Shown: positions 1-8,629 of the stretch, piece by piece | How positions within the stretch are numbered: the first letter of the stretch is position 1 | How the letters are laid out: every line of letters begins with the position of its first letter | Assembly (NCBI RefSeq): GCF_009380215.1 | Contig: NZ_WHUG01000010.1 | Span: 124,001 to 188,000, forward strand | Length of the DNA: 64,000 bases | Origin: Rugamonas aquatica | Lineage (GTDB): Bacteria > Pseudomonadota > Gammaproteobacteria > Burkholderiales > Burkholderiaceae_D | Direction: 5' to 3' | Program-made: the position numbers and the translations under genes | The notes under the pieces: model-generated | The model's database searches: none | What the model was told of the DNA's origin: nothing | The model's input: only the letters and a program-made list of their open reading frames with translations

Positions 1-1187
1 TACATCTCGAAGGCGTGATAGGTCGGCGTCAGCACCATCTTGTCCTTGTCGGTGATAATCATCGATTGCAGCACGTTGACCATCTGCGCGATATTGGTCA
101 TGCGCACCCGGTCTGCATGGGCATGGAAGATGTTGAAGTTAAGCGCTGCAACAACCGCATCGCGCAGGGTGTTCTGCTGAAACAGGAAGCCGGCGTTGGT
201 ACCCTTCTCCACGTCGTACCAGGTGCCCCATTCATCGACGAACAGGCCCAGTTTCTTCTCCGGGTCGTTCTTGTCCATCGCCGCGGAGTTCTTGCGGATG
301 TGGTCTTCCATGCGCAGCGTGTTGGACATCGTGGACATCCACTCGTTCTCCGGGAAGCCGGTGGCCGCGCCCTTCACTTCCCATTTACCGGTCGGGATGG
401 TGTAGTAGTGGAAGCTGATGCCGTCGGTCTGGCGCTTCAGCTGCTTGCTCAGCACCTCGGACCAGCTCACATCGTTGTCGTTGCCGCCGCTGGCGATCAT
501 CTTCGGACGGTATTGCTGCGGCGCGCGCAGGAAGGTCTCGACGTTCTTGTACAGGTCAGCGTAGTGTTCCGGCGTCATATTGCCGCCGCAGCCCCAGGCC
601 TCGTTACCGATCGCGAAATAGGCAACCTTGAATGGCTTGTCGCGGCCATTCTTGCGGCGCAGGTTGGCCAGCGTGGACTTGCTGTCCGAGGTCAGATACT
701 CGATCCACTCCGACATCTCCTGTGCACTGCCGGTGCCAAGGTTGCCGTTGACGTAGGCATCGGCGCCCAGCAGGTCGACCAGGTCGAAGAACTCGTGCGT
801 GCCGACGGCATTGGATTCCTCCACGCCGCCCCAGTTGGTGTTGACCTTGACCGGCCGCTTCTCGCGCGGGCCGATGCCGTCCTTCCAGTGATATTCGTCG
901 GCGAAGCAGCCGCCAGGCCAGCGCACCAGCGGCACGTGCATGGCCTTCAAAGCGCCGACAACGTCGTTGCGCCAGCCCTTGGTGTTCGGGATCTTCGATT
1001 TCGGGCCGACCCACATGCCTTCGTAGATGCCGGTGCCGAGGTGTTCGGCGAACTGGCCGTAGATGTCCTTGTTGATGACGGCGCCCGGCTTGCCGGCGTC
1101 GATGGTCAGGCCGATGGTGTCAGCTGCGAACGCGCCGCCCGAGGCGAGCAGGCACAGGGCGAGTACGCCATGTTTGATTTGGTTCAT
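1..1187 (-). CDS. Secreted GH51 alpha-L-arabinofuranosidase (3' end outside window)
   Basis: Releases terminal L-arabinofuranose from arabinan or arabinoxylan outside the cytoplasm. The first 395 residues are present; the gene runs off the left edge without a stop. It opens with a signal peptide (MNQIKHGVLALCLLASGGAFA) followed by the GH51 N-terminal signature IYGQFAEHLG and by RWPGGCFADEYHWKDGIGP. The motif GNEAWGCGGN carries the likely acid/base Glu196. The nucleophile Glu would lie beyond the edge. The ATG is preceded by AGGAGATCACA. It lies 13 bases after the GH97 gene on the same strand and is the last visible gene of the arabinose locus, so it supplies the free pentose that the upstream genes import and oxidise. 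The family call is strong; the exact polysaccharide is not decidable from sequence. Confidence 0.93.
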   Translation of the reverse strand, partial: MNQIKHGVLALCLLASGGAFAADTIGLTIDAGKPGAVINKDIYGQFAEHLGTGIYEGMWVGPKSKIPNTKGWRNDVVGALKAMHVPLVRWPGGCFADEYHWKDGIGPREKRPVKVNTNWGGVEESNAVGTHEFFDLVDLLGADAYVNGNLGTGSAQEMSEWIEYLTSDSKSTLANLRRKNGRDKPFKVAYFAIGNEAWGCGGNMTPEHYADLYKNVETFLRAPQQYRPKMIASGGNDNDVSWSEVLSKQLKRQTDGISFHYYTIPTGKWEVKGAATGFPENEWMSTMSNTLRMEDHIRKNSAAMDKNDPEKKLGLFVDEWGTWYDVEKGTNAGFLFQQNTLRDAVVAALNFNIFHAHADRVRMTNIAQMVNVLQSMIITDKDKMVLTPTYHAFEM

Positions 1188-1200
1188 TGTGATCTCCTGT

Positions 1201-3123
1201 TTATAGTTTTATGACGAAGCCGCCGTGCGGCTTGATCGTTACTTCCACTTTCTTAACCGCTGCGATGCTGCGCTGGCTGAAACTGCGTTCGGCGTCGCCG
1301 TCGCCGATGATCGTGCCCTGCCTGGCGTTGGCAAAGGACAGGTCCAGCATCAGCGTCTTGTCTGCGCCGGTGGCATTGATGCCGGCGACGTACCAGGTGT
1401 CGCCGGAGCGGCGCGCTATGACGGCGTATTGGCCCGGGTAGCCATCCACCAGACGGCTATCGTCCCAGCTGCGCGGCAGCTCCTGTAGAAAAGATTTAAC
1501 GTAGGCCGGCACGGTCGCCATGCCCTCAGGGATCTCGGCGAAGTGCTGGATGCCGGAGATGTACAGCACCGATGTCGCCAGTTCGAAGCCATTGCTGGAG
1601 CTGCGCTTGATCTTGGGGATATCGCCAAAGACCATCGGAGTGAAGTCCATCGGATCGAACAGATTGCGGGCGAACGGCAGCATGGCGGCGTGGGCCGGCA
1701 TCTTGTCCTCGTCGACCTGCTCGAAGGTGGTGAACTCCATGCCGCGCACGGCTTCCATCGTCATCAGGTTGGGCCAGGTGCGGATCCAGCCGCGCGGCAG
1801 CGTGGCGCCGTGGAAGTTGACCAGCAAGCCAGCATCCGCAGCGTCGCGCAGGATGGCGATGTAGTAGGCGATCATCGATTGCGCGTCGCCGTTGAAGAAG
1901 TCGATCTTCACGCCCTTGACGCCCATATCGCGCAGGCGCTTGAACTCGGCCACGCGCTGCTCGTGCGTCAGCAACTGGCTCTTGGGCGAGTATTCGGTAT
2001 CGTTCCACGGGCCGGACGAGTTATACCAGAGCAGAATGCCGACGTTCTTCATCGCCGCGTAGCCGACCAGCTCCTTGATCTTGTCGTAGCCGATCTTGCG
2101 GTCCCAGTCGGCGTCGATCAGGGTGTAATCCCAGTGCATGTCAGCGGCGTAGTCGATGAACTTCTTCTGCACGTCGTAGACAGTGGCGTCGTCCTTCATC
2201 AGCGCCCAGCTCCACGAAGCGTGGCCGGGCTTGACCAGTTGCTTGTCGAAGGCGATGGCCGGTGCGGCCAGGTCGGTGCCGAGCGTGGAGTTGACGACCG
2301 TCTTCAACGGCCCCAATGCCAGCAGGCGCCATGGCGACGTCAGCGTGCCGTCGACTTCCGCCAGCAAGCCACCGCCGGGGTAGACTTCAGCGGCCATCGG
2401 ATTGCCGATGCTGTAGATGCCGCCCTTCGATTCGGGCGCCAGGCGCGAGGCCTGGAAGCTGCCGTCCATGCTGGCTTCGGAGATCGCCACCCAGTTGTCG
2501 CCACTTTTGAACAGCGCCGGGAACACCCAGCCCGCCGGTGACGGCGATGGCGTGCCGACCGGGATGTCCATCTGGTAGTGCTCTTCGTAGGATGGATTGG
2601 TGCGGCTCCACCCGGTCTGCGCGACGGCGATCGGTTGCAGCCAAGCCTTGGCTGCGGGAGGCAAGGCGAAGGTGGTGCGTTCCTGGATCAGCTTCTTGTG
2701 CGGCAGCGCAGGCTCGGCGACGATGTAGCGGAAGGCGACACCGTCGTTCGATACGCGGAACACGATGTCCATCGCCTGCTGCTGCGGGTTGCGCACAGTG
2801 TAGGTCTGCTCGTTGGCGCTGTAGCTGATGATGCTCTTTTTACCGACCGCCATCTGGTACTGGTCGTTGATGGAGCGGGCTTTGGAAGTCGCGGTCAACG
2901 TCAAGGCGCTGGCCAGGTCGGCCCCTTGCAACTGCAGGCCCAGGGTGGAAGCCAGCAGCACCGGCTTGCCGTCGCGCGAGATCGAGTAGCTCAACGCGCC
3001 ACCGCCGACGGAATGCAGCGTGACGCTGACGTGGCGATCGGGACTGGTCAGCACCGGCGCCGCGACGGCAGCCGTCATTGCGCTGGCGGCGAGCGCCAGC
3101 GCGGAGAAACATGTCTTTACCAT
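1201..3123 (-). CDS. Secreted GH97 alpha-glycosidase, retaining-type (alpha-galactosidase-like)
   Basis: A GH97 enzyme of about 640 residues that hydrolyses alpha-linked sugars outside the cytoplasm. A signal peptide (MVKTCFSALALAASAMTAAVAA) is followed by an N-terminal beta-sandwich, a TIM barrel from about residue 290, and a C-terminal beta domain ending KPHGGFVIKL. In GH97 the retaining enzymes (type: Bacteroides alpha-galactosidase BtGal97b) use an Asp nucleophile that is Gly in the inverting SusB group. Here GVKIDFFNGD has Asp408 at that place and TMEAVRG has Glu457 as likely acid/base, so retaining chemistry is inferred. An ATG 11 codons upstream is possible, but AAGGTAAGAAC stands directly before the chosen start. 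The gene follows the pentose dehydrogenase gene after a 36-bp perfect inverted repeat. Beta-L-arabinopyranosidase activity is an alternative, since that linkage resembles alpha-galactoside. Confidence 0.9.
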   Translation of the reverse strand: MVKTCFSALALAASAMTAAVAAPVLTSPDRHVSVTLHSVGGGALSYSISRDGKPVLLASTLGLQLQGADLASALTLTATSKARSINDQYQMAVGKKSIISYSANEQTYTVRNPQQQAMDIVFRVSNDGVAFRYIVAEPALPHKKLIQERTTFALPPAAKAWLQPIAVAQTGWSRTNPSYEEHYQMDIPVGTPSPSPAGWVFPALFKSGDNWVAISEASMDGSFQASRLAPESKGGIYSIGNPMAAEVYPGGGLLAEVDGTLTSPWRLLALGPLKTVVNSTLGTDLAAPAIAFDKQLVKPGHASWSWALMKDDATVYDVQKKFIDYAADMHWDYTLIDADWDRKIGYDKIKELVGYAAMKNVGILLWYNSSGPWNDTEYSPKSQLLTHEQRVAEFKRLRDMGVKGVKIDFFNGDAQSMIAYYIAILRDAADAGLLVNFHGATLPRGWIRTWPNLMTMEAVRGMEFTTFEQVDEDKMPAHAAMLPFARNLFDPMDFTPMVFGDIPKIKRSSSNGFELATSVLYISGIQHFAEIPEGMATVPAYVKSFLQELPRSWDDSRLVDGYPGQYAVIARRSGDTWYVAGINATGADKTLMLDLSFANARQGTIIGDGDAERSFSQRSIAAVKKVEVTIKPHGGFVIKL

Positions 3124-3184
3124 GTTCTTACCTTTTTTATGGTTATGTATCCCCACCGCCTCATCGGGCGGCTGTCTCCGGGGC

Positions 3185-3270
3185 TGGGGTCAAGTCTGAC
3201 ATTTGGACACGGCCTCTGCTGTAGCAACGACTAAAGCAGAGGCCGTGTCCAAATGTCAGACTTGACCCCA
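3185..3270. repeat. Perfect 36-bp inverted repeat (hairpin)
   Basis: Two arms, 3185-3220 and 3235-3270, are exact reverse complements over 36 bases, separated by a 14-base loop. The arm begins TGGGGTCAAGTCTGACATTT and continues GGACACGGCCTCTGCT. It lies 7 bases after the stop of the pentose dehydrogenase gene and 61 bases before the GH97 start. Such a hairpin could end or attenuate transcription, protect the upstream message, or be a mobile REP/BIME-type element. No T-run follows either arm, so it is not a classical intrinsic terminator. Confidence 0.9.
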
Positions 3271-3276
3271 TCGTTT

Positions 3277-4044
3277 TTATACCCAGCCTGCGTCGACGAT
3301 GAACTCCTGAGCGGTGCACATGGCGCCGTCTTCGGCGGCCAGGAACAGCACCATCGACGCCACATGCTGCGGCATCAGTTTGGTCGGCAGGCACTGATTG
3401 CGTTTGATGTCCTGCTCGCCCGCGTCGTCCAGCCAGAGGTCGATCTGGCGTTGGGTCATCACCCAGCCTGGCGTCACCGTGTTGACGCGGATGCCGTGCG
3501 CGCCGAACTCGCGCGCCAGCCCGCGCGTGAGCCCGTGCACCGCCGCCTTGGACGTGGCGTACACCGGATAGCCTGCGTTTTTCACATGCCACGAAATCGA
3601 ACCGACGTTGATGATCGAACCGGCGCCCTTCTTCTTCATGCCCGCCAATACGGCCTGGCAGGTGAAGAACATCGGCCGCTGGTTGATGGCGATGCGCTCG
3701 TTCCAGTAGTCCACCGTTACTTCCGCCGTTTCGTGGCGCTGGTCGTTGGCGGCGTTGTTGACCAGGATGTCGAAGTCGCCGACAGCGGCGACCATCTCGG
3801 ACATGGTGTCCTGCAGCGCCGGAATGTCGGTGATGTCGCATTGGCGGAACAGCGGCTCGGGATAGCCAGCTTCCTTCACGCGGCGGACCAGCGCGAGACT
3901 GGCGTCGCGGGCGATGTCCACGAACGCCACTTGCGCGCCCTGCTCGGCGAAGGAAATCACCATCGCCTCGCCGATGCCGGTGCCGCCACCGGTGATGAAT
4001 ACACGCTTGCCACGCAAGCTGCCAAATTTGGCCAATTGGGTCAT
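3277..4044 (-). CDS. SDR-family pentose 1-dehydrogenase (L-arabinose/D-xylose), XylB-like
   Basis: A short-chain dehydrogenase of 255 residues expected to oxidise L-arabinose or D-xylose at C1 with NAD(P)+, giving the aldonolactone. It has the Rossmann motif TGGGTGIG (18-25), NNAAN, and the catalytic Ser149, Tyr162 and Lys166 (YATSK). The stretches DQRHETAEVT, YWNERIAIN and NVGSISWHV closely match Caulobacter xylose dehydrogenase XylB as I remember it (DDRHKLADVT, YWDERINVN, NFGSISWHL), so the role is well supported though the sugar is inferred. GGAG lies 8 bases before the ATG at 4044. An upstream ATG at 4146 would translate a REP-like palindrome and is rejected. It is the fourth enzyme of a gene run that together performs oxidative pentose breakdown. 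Confidence 0.88.
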   Translation of the reverse strand: MTQLAKFGSLRGKRVFITGGGTGIGEAMVISFAEQGAQVAFVDIARDASLALVRRVKEAGYPEPLFRQCDITDIPALQDTMSEMVAAVGDFDILVNNAANDQRHETAEVTVDYWNERIAINQRPMFFTCQAVLAGMKKKGAGSIINVGSISWHVKNAGYPVYATSKAAVHGLTRGLAREFGAHGIRVNTVTPGWVMTQRQIDLWLDDAGEQDIKRNQCLPTKLMPQHVASMVLFLAAEDGAMCTAQEFIVDAGWV

Positions 4045-4080
4045 ACAGTCTCCTGCTTTTTTTATCGGTATTTGCCAGCT

Positions 4081-4150
4081 CAGTATGGATTCCCGCTTTC
4101 GCGGGAATGACGAGGCGCGGTCGTTCCCGCAAAAGCGGGAACCCATACTG
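4081..4150. repeat. REP-like palindrome pair (REPIN-type)
   Basis: Two short palindromes face each other between the dehydrogenase start and the semialdehyde dehydrogenase stop: ATTCCCGC-TTTC-GCGGGAAT at 4089-4108 and GTTCCCGC-AAAA-GCGGGAAC at 4123-4142. The whole unit is itself inverted (CAGTATGG at 4081, CCATACTG at 4143-4150). Three more sites in this locus carry the same CCCGC-N-GCGGG core. Confidence 0.85.
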
Positions 4151-4157
4151 ATTCTGC

Positions 4158-5726
4158 TTAGCTGCGCGTCAGTTCACCGTCGCGGCAGCGCCAGGCTGCG
4201 GCGCCGTTGTCGCGCAATACCTCCGGCAGCAGCGCCTGCGACAGGTTCTGATACGACACCGGACGCAGAAAGCGCGAGATAGCCCCCGTCCCCACGGACG
4301 TGCTGCGGCCATCGGACGTCGACGGGAATGGCCCGCCATGCACCATCGCGCTGCACACCTCAACTCCAGTCGGGAAGCCGTTGGCCAGAATGCGGCCCGC
4401 CTTGCGCTCCAATACAGGCAGCAACGCATGCGCCAGATCCAGATCGCCGTCGTCCAGTTGCAGCGTGGCCGTTAACTGGCCCTCCAAGCTCTCCAACACC
4501 TTGTGCAGTTCCACGATATCCTTGCATGCGACCACCAGCGAAGCCGGGCCGAATACCTCTTCCGACAACGCATGCTGCTCCAGGAAAGCCTCGCCGCTGG
4601 CGACGAACAGCGCCGGAGCGCCCTTGCCTTCCGACTGCGGCGCCAATGCCAGCGTCTTCACGTCCGTATGTTCCGCCAGTTGCGCGATGCCGCGCTGGAA
4701 GCTGCCGGCGATCCCCGGCGACAGCATCGCGCAGGCAGCGCCACCCGCCAGCGCCTGTGCCGCAGCATGGGAAAAGCGGTCCAGGTCCGGGCCGGCGATA
4801 CCAATCACCAGACCGGGATTGGTGCACATCTGCCCCACGCCCAGCACCAGCGAAGCGGCGAAACCGGCGGCGATGTCCTCGGCGCGCGCAGCCAGGGCGC
4901 GCGGCAGCAGGAGCACCGGATTGATCGAACTCATTTCCGCATACACGGGAATCGGCACCGGCCGCGCGGCCGCAACGGCCATCAGCGCCAGGCCGCCACT
5001 ACGCGAACCCGTAAAGCCGACCGCCTTGATGGCCGGATGGCGCACCAGCTCCTGGCCGATGCCGTTGCCGCTGCCGGTCAGCAGCGAGAACACGCCGGCC
5101 GGCAGTCCGCACAGTTCAACCGCCTTGACCACGGCGCGGCCCACCAGCTCCGACGTGCCGGGATGCGCGGAGTGCGCCTTCAGCACGACCGGGCAGCCGG
5201 CCGCCAGCGCCGACGCGGTGTCGCCGCCTGCTACAGAAAACGCCAACGGGAAGTTACTGGCCGCGAAGACGGCGACCGGACCGAGTCCGATCATGCGCAT
5301 CCGCAGGTCCGGACGCGGCGGTGCCCGTTCCGGCAAGGCCTGGTCGATGCGGACATCGTTCCAAGAGCCTTCGCGCAGCAGGTTGGCAAACAGTTTCAGT
5401 TGGCCGACGGTGCGGCCACGCTCGCCCTCGACGCGCGCACGCGGCAGGCCGCTTTCGGCCATCACTCGCTCGACCAGCACATCGCCCAGCGCTATGATCT
5501 GGTCGCCGATGGTTTCAAGGAAGACGGCGCGCTTCTCGTCGCTCAACGCGCGGAAGGTGTCGAACGCGGCGTCGGCTAGGCGGCAGGCCTGATCGATCTG
5601 CGCGAAATCGACGCCGAAGAACTCCGGCTCCATCTGCTGTTGCAACGTTGGGTTGTAGGCGCGGATACCGCCGCCCGTACCTTTGACGGCCACGCCGCCG
5701 ATCAGTGCTTCACCGGTGATGATCAT
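4158..5726 (-). CDS. 2-oxoglutarate semialdehyde (2,5-dioxopentanoate) dehydrogenase
   Basis: Last step of the non-phosphorylated pentose pathway: 2,5-dioxopentanoate plus NAD(P)+ gives 2-oxoglutarate, which enters the TCA cycle. The 522-residue protein belongs to the aldehyde dehydrogenase superfamily and lacks any signal peptide, so it is cytoplasmic. Visible motifs are FAASNFPLAFSVAGGDTASA, the cofactor loop GFTGSRSGG, the general base Glu264 in VYAEMSSINP, and the nucleophile Cys301 in GQMCTNPG. MSSINP with GQMCTNPG is typical of the KGSADH branch rather than of betaine or aliphatic aldehyde dehydrogenases. Its ATG overlaps the stop of the preceding AraD1-type gene (ATGA), which implies coupled translation and the same pathway. 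Confidence 0.92.
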   Translation of the reverse strand: MIITGEALIGGVAVKGTGGGIRAYNPTLQQQMEPEFFGVDFAQIDQACRLADAAFDTFRALSDEKRAVFLETIGDQIIALGDVLVERVMAESGLPRARVEGERGRTVGQLKLFANLLREGSWNDVRIDQALPERAPPRPDLRMRMIGLGPVAVFAASNFPLAFSVAGGDTASALAAGCPVVLKAHSAHPGTSELVGRAVVKAVELCGLPAGVFSLLTGSGNGIGQELVRHPAIKAVGFTGSRSGGLALMAVAAARPVPIPVYAEMSSINPVLLLPRALAARAEDIAAGFAASLVLGVGQMCTNPGLVIGIAGPDLDRFSHAAAQALAGGAACAMLSPGIAGSFQRGIAQLAEHTDVKTLALAPQSEGKGAPALFVASGEAFLEQHALSEEVFGPASLVVACKDIVELHKVLESLEGQLTATLQLDDGDLDLAHALLPVLERKAGRILANGFPTGVEVCSAMVHGGPFPSTSDGRSTSVGTGAISRFLRPVSYQNLSQALLPEVLRDNGAAAWRCRDGELTRS

Positions 5727-6715
5727 AATGCTTTCACTTTCGCGACTTCGGTTTTGTACACGGCCAGCTTGTTGCGCAGGGCCGGGCCGAATTGCGACGC
5801 TTCGATTTCAAACGTCTCGCCGGGTTTGACGACGATGTTGTCGGCCACGCTCAGCGTCGCCGTGCCGAAGAAGTGGATGTGCACATCGCCGGGACGCTTG
5901 AACAGCGGGTACTTGAAGTGGTGGTGCTCCAGGTTGGCGATGGTGTGCGACATATTCTGTTCGCCGCTGAAGAAAGCCTTCTGCCAGCGCACTTTGCCTT
6001 CCACGTCGTAGATGCGCGACGTGCCTTCGATATGCGCAGGTGCTTCGCCGACCAGCAGCGCCGGGCCAAGGCCGCAGGCGCGCAGCTTGGAGTGTGCGAG
6101 GTACAGGTAGTTCTGGCGTTCGGTCACGTGATCCGAGAACTCGTTGCCGATGGCGTAGCCCACTCGGTATGGCTGGCCATCGTCGCCGATCACATACAGG
6201 CCCGCCACTTCAGGCTCTTCGCCGCCGTCGAGCGCGAAGTCAGGCATGTTCAGGGCCTGGCCGCTGGCGGCGACGATGGAGCCGTCGCCCTTGTAGAACC
6301 ATTCCGGCTGCACGCCCGCTACACCCGCAGCAGGCTTACCGCCTTCCACGCCCATGCGGAACATCTTCATGGAGTCGCTCAGGGATTCGACATCGCCGCC
6401 GATTTTCTTGTGCATGGCGTCGCGGGTGTCGGCGCTGCCCAGGTGGGTCAGGCCGGTGCCGGTGACGTAGCAGTGGGCGTCGTCGCTGTGGTCCAGCGGC
6501 GGCAGCAAGCCCCCCGCTGCGGCCACGGCGTCGAACGCCAGCACGGCTTGGCCGGCGGCCTTGGCTGCCAGTTCGGCCAGCCCGACCGACTTGCGAATCG
6601 CGTCCTGCGCCAGCGCGTAGGTCGTGGCATAGCCTTCGATGACGCGGATGGTGTTCTGTTCCAGCACGCCGATCTGGCGCGCGCCTTGTTCGTTCTTGAA
6701 TTGTACGAGCAGCAT
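5723..6715 (-). CDS. AraD1/FAH-family 2-keto-3-deoxy-pentonate dehydratase
   Basis: A fumarylacetoacetate-hydrolase-fold protein of 330 residues of the AraD1 (GguC-like) type, expected to dehydrate 2-keto-3-deoxy-L-arabonate (or -D-xylonate) to 2,5-dioxopentanoate. Recognisable segments are YVTGTGLTHLGSADTRDAMH, GVQPEWFYKGDGSIV, the acidic metal-binding cluster DGGEEPEVAGLYVI, and GYAIGNEFSDH. The start is chosen at 6715 because AAAGGAGACTAT stands before it; an ATG 8 codons upstream lacks such a site. The 4-base ATGA overlap with the semialdehyde dehydrogenase, which would consume its product, supports the role. The same reaction can be done by a DapA-type dehydratase in other species; none is seen here. 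Confidence 0.87.
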   Translation of the reverse strand: MLLVQFKNEQGARQIGVLEQNTIRVIEGYATTYALAQDAIRKSVGLAELAAKAAGQAVLAFDAVAAAGGLLPPLDHSDDAHCYVTGTGLTHLGSADTRDAMHKKIGGDVESLSDSMKMFRMGVEGGKPAAGVAGVQPEWFYKGDGSIVAASGQALNMPDFALDGGEEPEVAGLYVIGDDGQPYRVGYAIGNEFSDHVTERQNYLYLAHSKLRACGLGPALLVGEAPAHIEGTSRIYDVEGKVRWQKAFFSGEQNMSHTIANLEHHHFKYPLFKRPGDVHIHFFGTATLSVADNIVVKPGETFEIEASQFGPALRNKLAVYKTEVAKVKAL

Positions 6716-6733
6716 ATAGTCTCCTTTGCATCC

Positions 6734-6813
6734 CGTCATTCCCGCGCAGGCGGGAATCCATGCTGAGCATGCACTCAGGCGTTCTATGGGTTCCCGCCTT
6801 CGCGGGAACGACG
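6734..6813. repeat. REP-like palindrome pair (REPIN-type)
   Basis: Inverted pair of CCCGC palindromes between the IlvD-type and AraD1-type genes: CGTCATTCCCGC-GCAG-GCGGGAATCCAT on the left and ATGGGTTCCCGC-CTTC-GCGGGAACGACG on the right, with a 32-base spacer that holds its own small palindrome TGCTGAGCA. It fills nearly all of the gap. Confidence 0.85.
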
Positions 6814-6823
6814 AGGGTGGTGG

Positions 6824-8566
6824 TTAGTGCGAATGGCGCGGCACGGCCGAGCCGCGGTTCCCGACCAGGAAGTCGAAGTCGCAGCCTTCGTCGGCTTGCA
6901 GCACGTGTTCGATATACAGTTTCTGGTAACCTGTCTTCGGCCCCGGCGCGGAGCCGGCGACGCGCACGGCCTGGCGTTCCGCCATTTCCGCATCCGAGAT
7001 CTCCAGATTTAGCAGGCCACCCGCGCAATCGAGCGTGATCCAGTCGCCGTCCTTGACGATGCCCAGCGGGCCGCCGGCCATCGCTTCCGGCGCCACGTGC
7101 AGCACCACGGTGCCGTAAGCGGTGCCGCTCATGCGCGCATCCGAGATGCGGACCATGTCCTTGACACCGGCCGCCAGCAGTTTCGGCGGCAGGCCCATAT
7201 TCCCTACTTCGGCCATGCCGGGATAACCTTTCGGGCCGCAGTTCTTCATCACCAGCACCGAGCTGGCATCGACTTCCAGCTCCGGATCAACGATGCGGCT
7301 CTTGTAATGCTCGAAGTCCTCGAACACCACGGCGCGGCCGCGATGCTGCATCAGCTCCGGCGTGGCGGCCGACGGTTTCAATACCGCGCCGCGTGGCGCC
7401 AGGTTGCCACGCAGGATGCAGATGCCGCCATCCTTCAGCAGCGGATTCTCCAGCGGACGTATCACCTCGTCGTCGTAGATCGGCGCTTCCTTGCAGTTTT
7501 CCCACAGCGATTTGCCGTTGACGGTCAGCGCATCCGGATGCGGCACCAGGCCGCCATCACCCATGCGGCGGATCGCGCCCGGCAGGCCGCCGGCGTAGTA
7601 GAACTCCTCCATCAGGAAGCGGCCCGACGGCAGCAGGTCGACGATGGTCGGCGTGCCGCGGCCCACGCGGGTCCAGTCTTCCAATTCCAGGTCGACGCCG
7701 ATGCGGCCGGCGATGGCTTTCAGGTGGATCACGGCGTTGGTCGAACCGCCGATGGCGGCGTTGACGCGGATCGCGTTCTCGAAGTTTTCGCGCTTGAGGA
7801 TCTTCGACAGCGTCAGGCCTTCCTTCACCATTTCAACGGCGCGGATGCCCGACATGTGCGCCAGGATGTAGCGGCGCGAATCGACGGCGGGGATGGCGGC
7901 GTTGTGCGGCAGCGTGGTGCCCAGCGCTTCGGCCATGCAGGCCATCGTCGATGCGGTGCCCATGGTGTTGCAGGTGCCTGCGGAACGGGAGTGGCCCGAT
8001 TCCGCCGACATGAATTCGTGCATCGTGATTTCGCCGGCCTTGACCTGCTCGTGCAGCTGCCATACGGCGGTGCCGGAGCCGATGTTCTTGCCATTGAGCT
8101 TACCGTTCAGCATAGGGCCGCCGCTGACGACGATAGTAGGAATGTCAACCGACGCGGCGCCCATCAGCAGCGCGGGCGTGGTCTTGTCGCAGCCGACCAG
8201 CAGCACCACGCCGTCCATCGGATTGCCGCGTATGGATTCTTCGACGTCCATGCTGGCCAGGTTGCGGGTCAACATGGCGGTTGGGCGCAGATTGGATTCG
8301 CCGTTGGAGAACACCGGGAATTCAACCGGGAAGCCGCCGGCCTCCAGGATGCCGCGCTTGACGTGTTCCGCCAGCTTGCGGAAGTGGGCGTTGCAAGGGG
8401 TCAGTTCCGACCAGGTGTTGCAGATGCCGATGATGGGTTTGCCCTGGAACTCGTGATCAGGAATGCCCTGATTCTTCATCCAGCTGCGATACATGAAACC
8501 GTTCTTGTCCTGGGTGCCAAACCACTCGGCGGAACGCAGTTTCACCTTCTTGTCGTTATCAGACAT
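6824..8566 (-). CDS. L-arabonate (pentonate) dehydratase, IlvD/Edd family
   Basis: Removes water from L-arabonate or D-xylonate to give the 2-keto-3-deoxy acid. The 580-residue length matches the Rhizobium L-arabinonate dehydratase group, and the key features are in place: cysteines in CNTWSELTPCN (Cys49, Cys58), GCDKTTPA (Cys126) and SAGTCNTMGTAS (Cys199) for the [2Fe-2S] cluster, and Ser480 in DARMSGTAYG as the likely catalytic alkoxide. ENCKEAPIY and GPKGYPGMAE are family signatures. ATG at 8566 follows TGAGGAGATATGC. Upstream lies a candidate promoter and operator (8630-8697) shared with the TonB receptor gene of this locus, so it probably starts a second transcription unit that includes the three enzyme genes after it. 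Substrate choice between arabonate, xylonate and fuconate is inferred from context. Confidence 0.92.
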   Translation of the reverse strand: MSDNDKKVKLRSAEWFGTQDKNGFMYRSWMKNQGIPDHEFQGKPIIGICNTWSELTPCNAHFRKLAEHVKRGILEAGGFPVEFPVFSNGESNLRPTAMLTRNLASMDVEESIRGNPMDGVVLLVGCDKTTPALLMGAASVDIPTIVVSGGPMLNGKLNGKNIGSGTAVWQLHEQVKAGEITMHEFMSAESGHSRSAGTCNTMGTASTMACMAEALGTTLPHNAAIPAVDSRRYILAHMSGIRAVEMVKEGLTLSKILKRENFENAIRVNAAIGGSTNAVIHLKAIAGRIGVDLELEDWTRVGRGTPTIVDLLPSGRFLMEEFYYAGGLPGAIRRMGDGGLVPHPDALTVNGKSLWENCKEAPIYDDEVIRPLENPLLKDGGICILRGNLAPRGAVLKPSAATPELMQHRGRAVVFEDFEHYKSRIVDPELEVDASSVLVMKNCGPKGYPGMAEVGNMGLPPKLLAAGVKDMVRISDARMSGTAYGTVVLHVAPEAMAGGPLGIVKDGDWITLDCAGGLLNLEISDAEMAERQAVRVAGSAPGPKTGYQKLYIEHVLQADEGCDFDFLVGNRGSAVPRHSH

Positions 8567-8629
8567 GCATATCTCCTCAGTATGTTCCTGTACGGGGACG
8601 TGCTTGTCATGCCCCCGTATCGATAAGCC

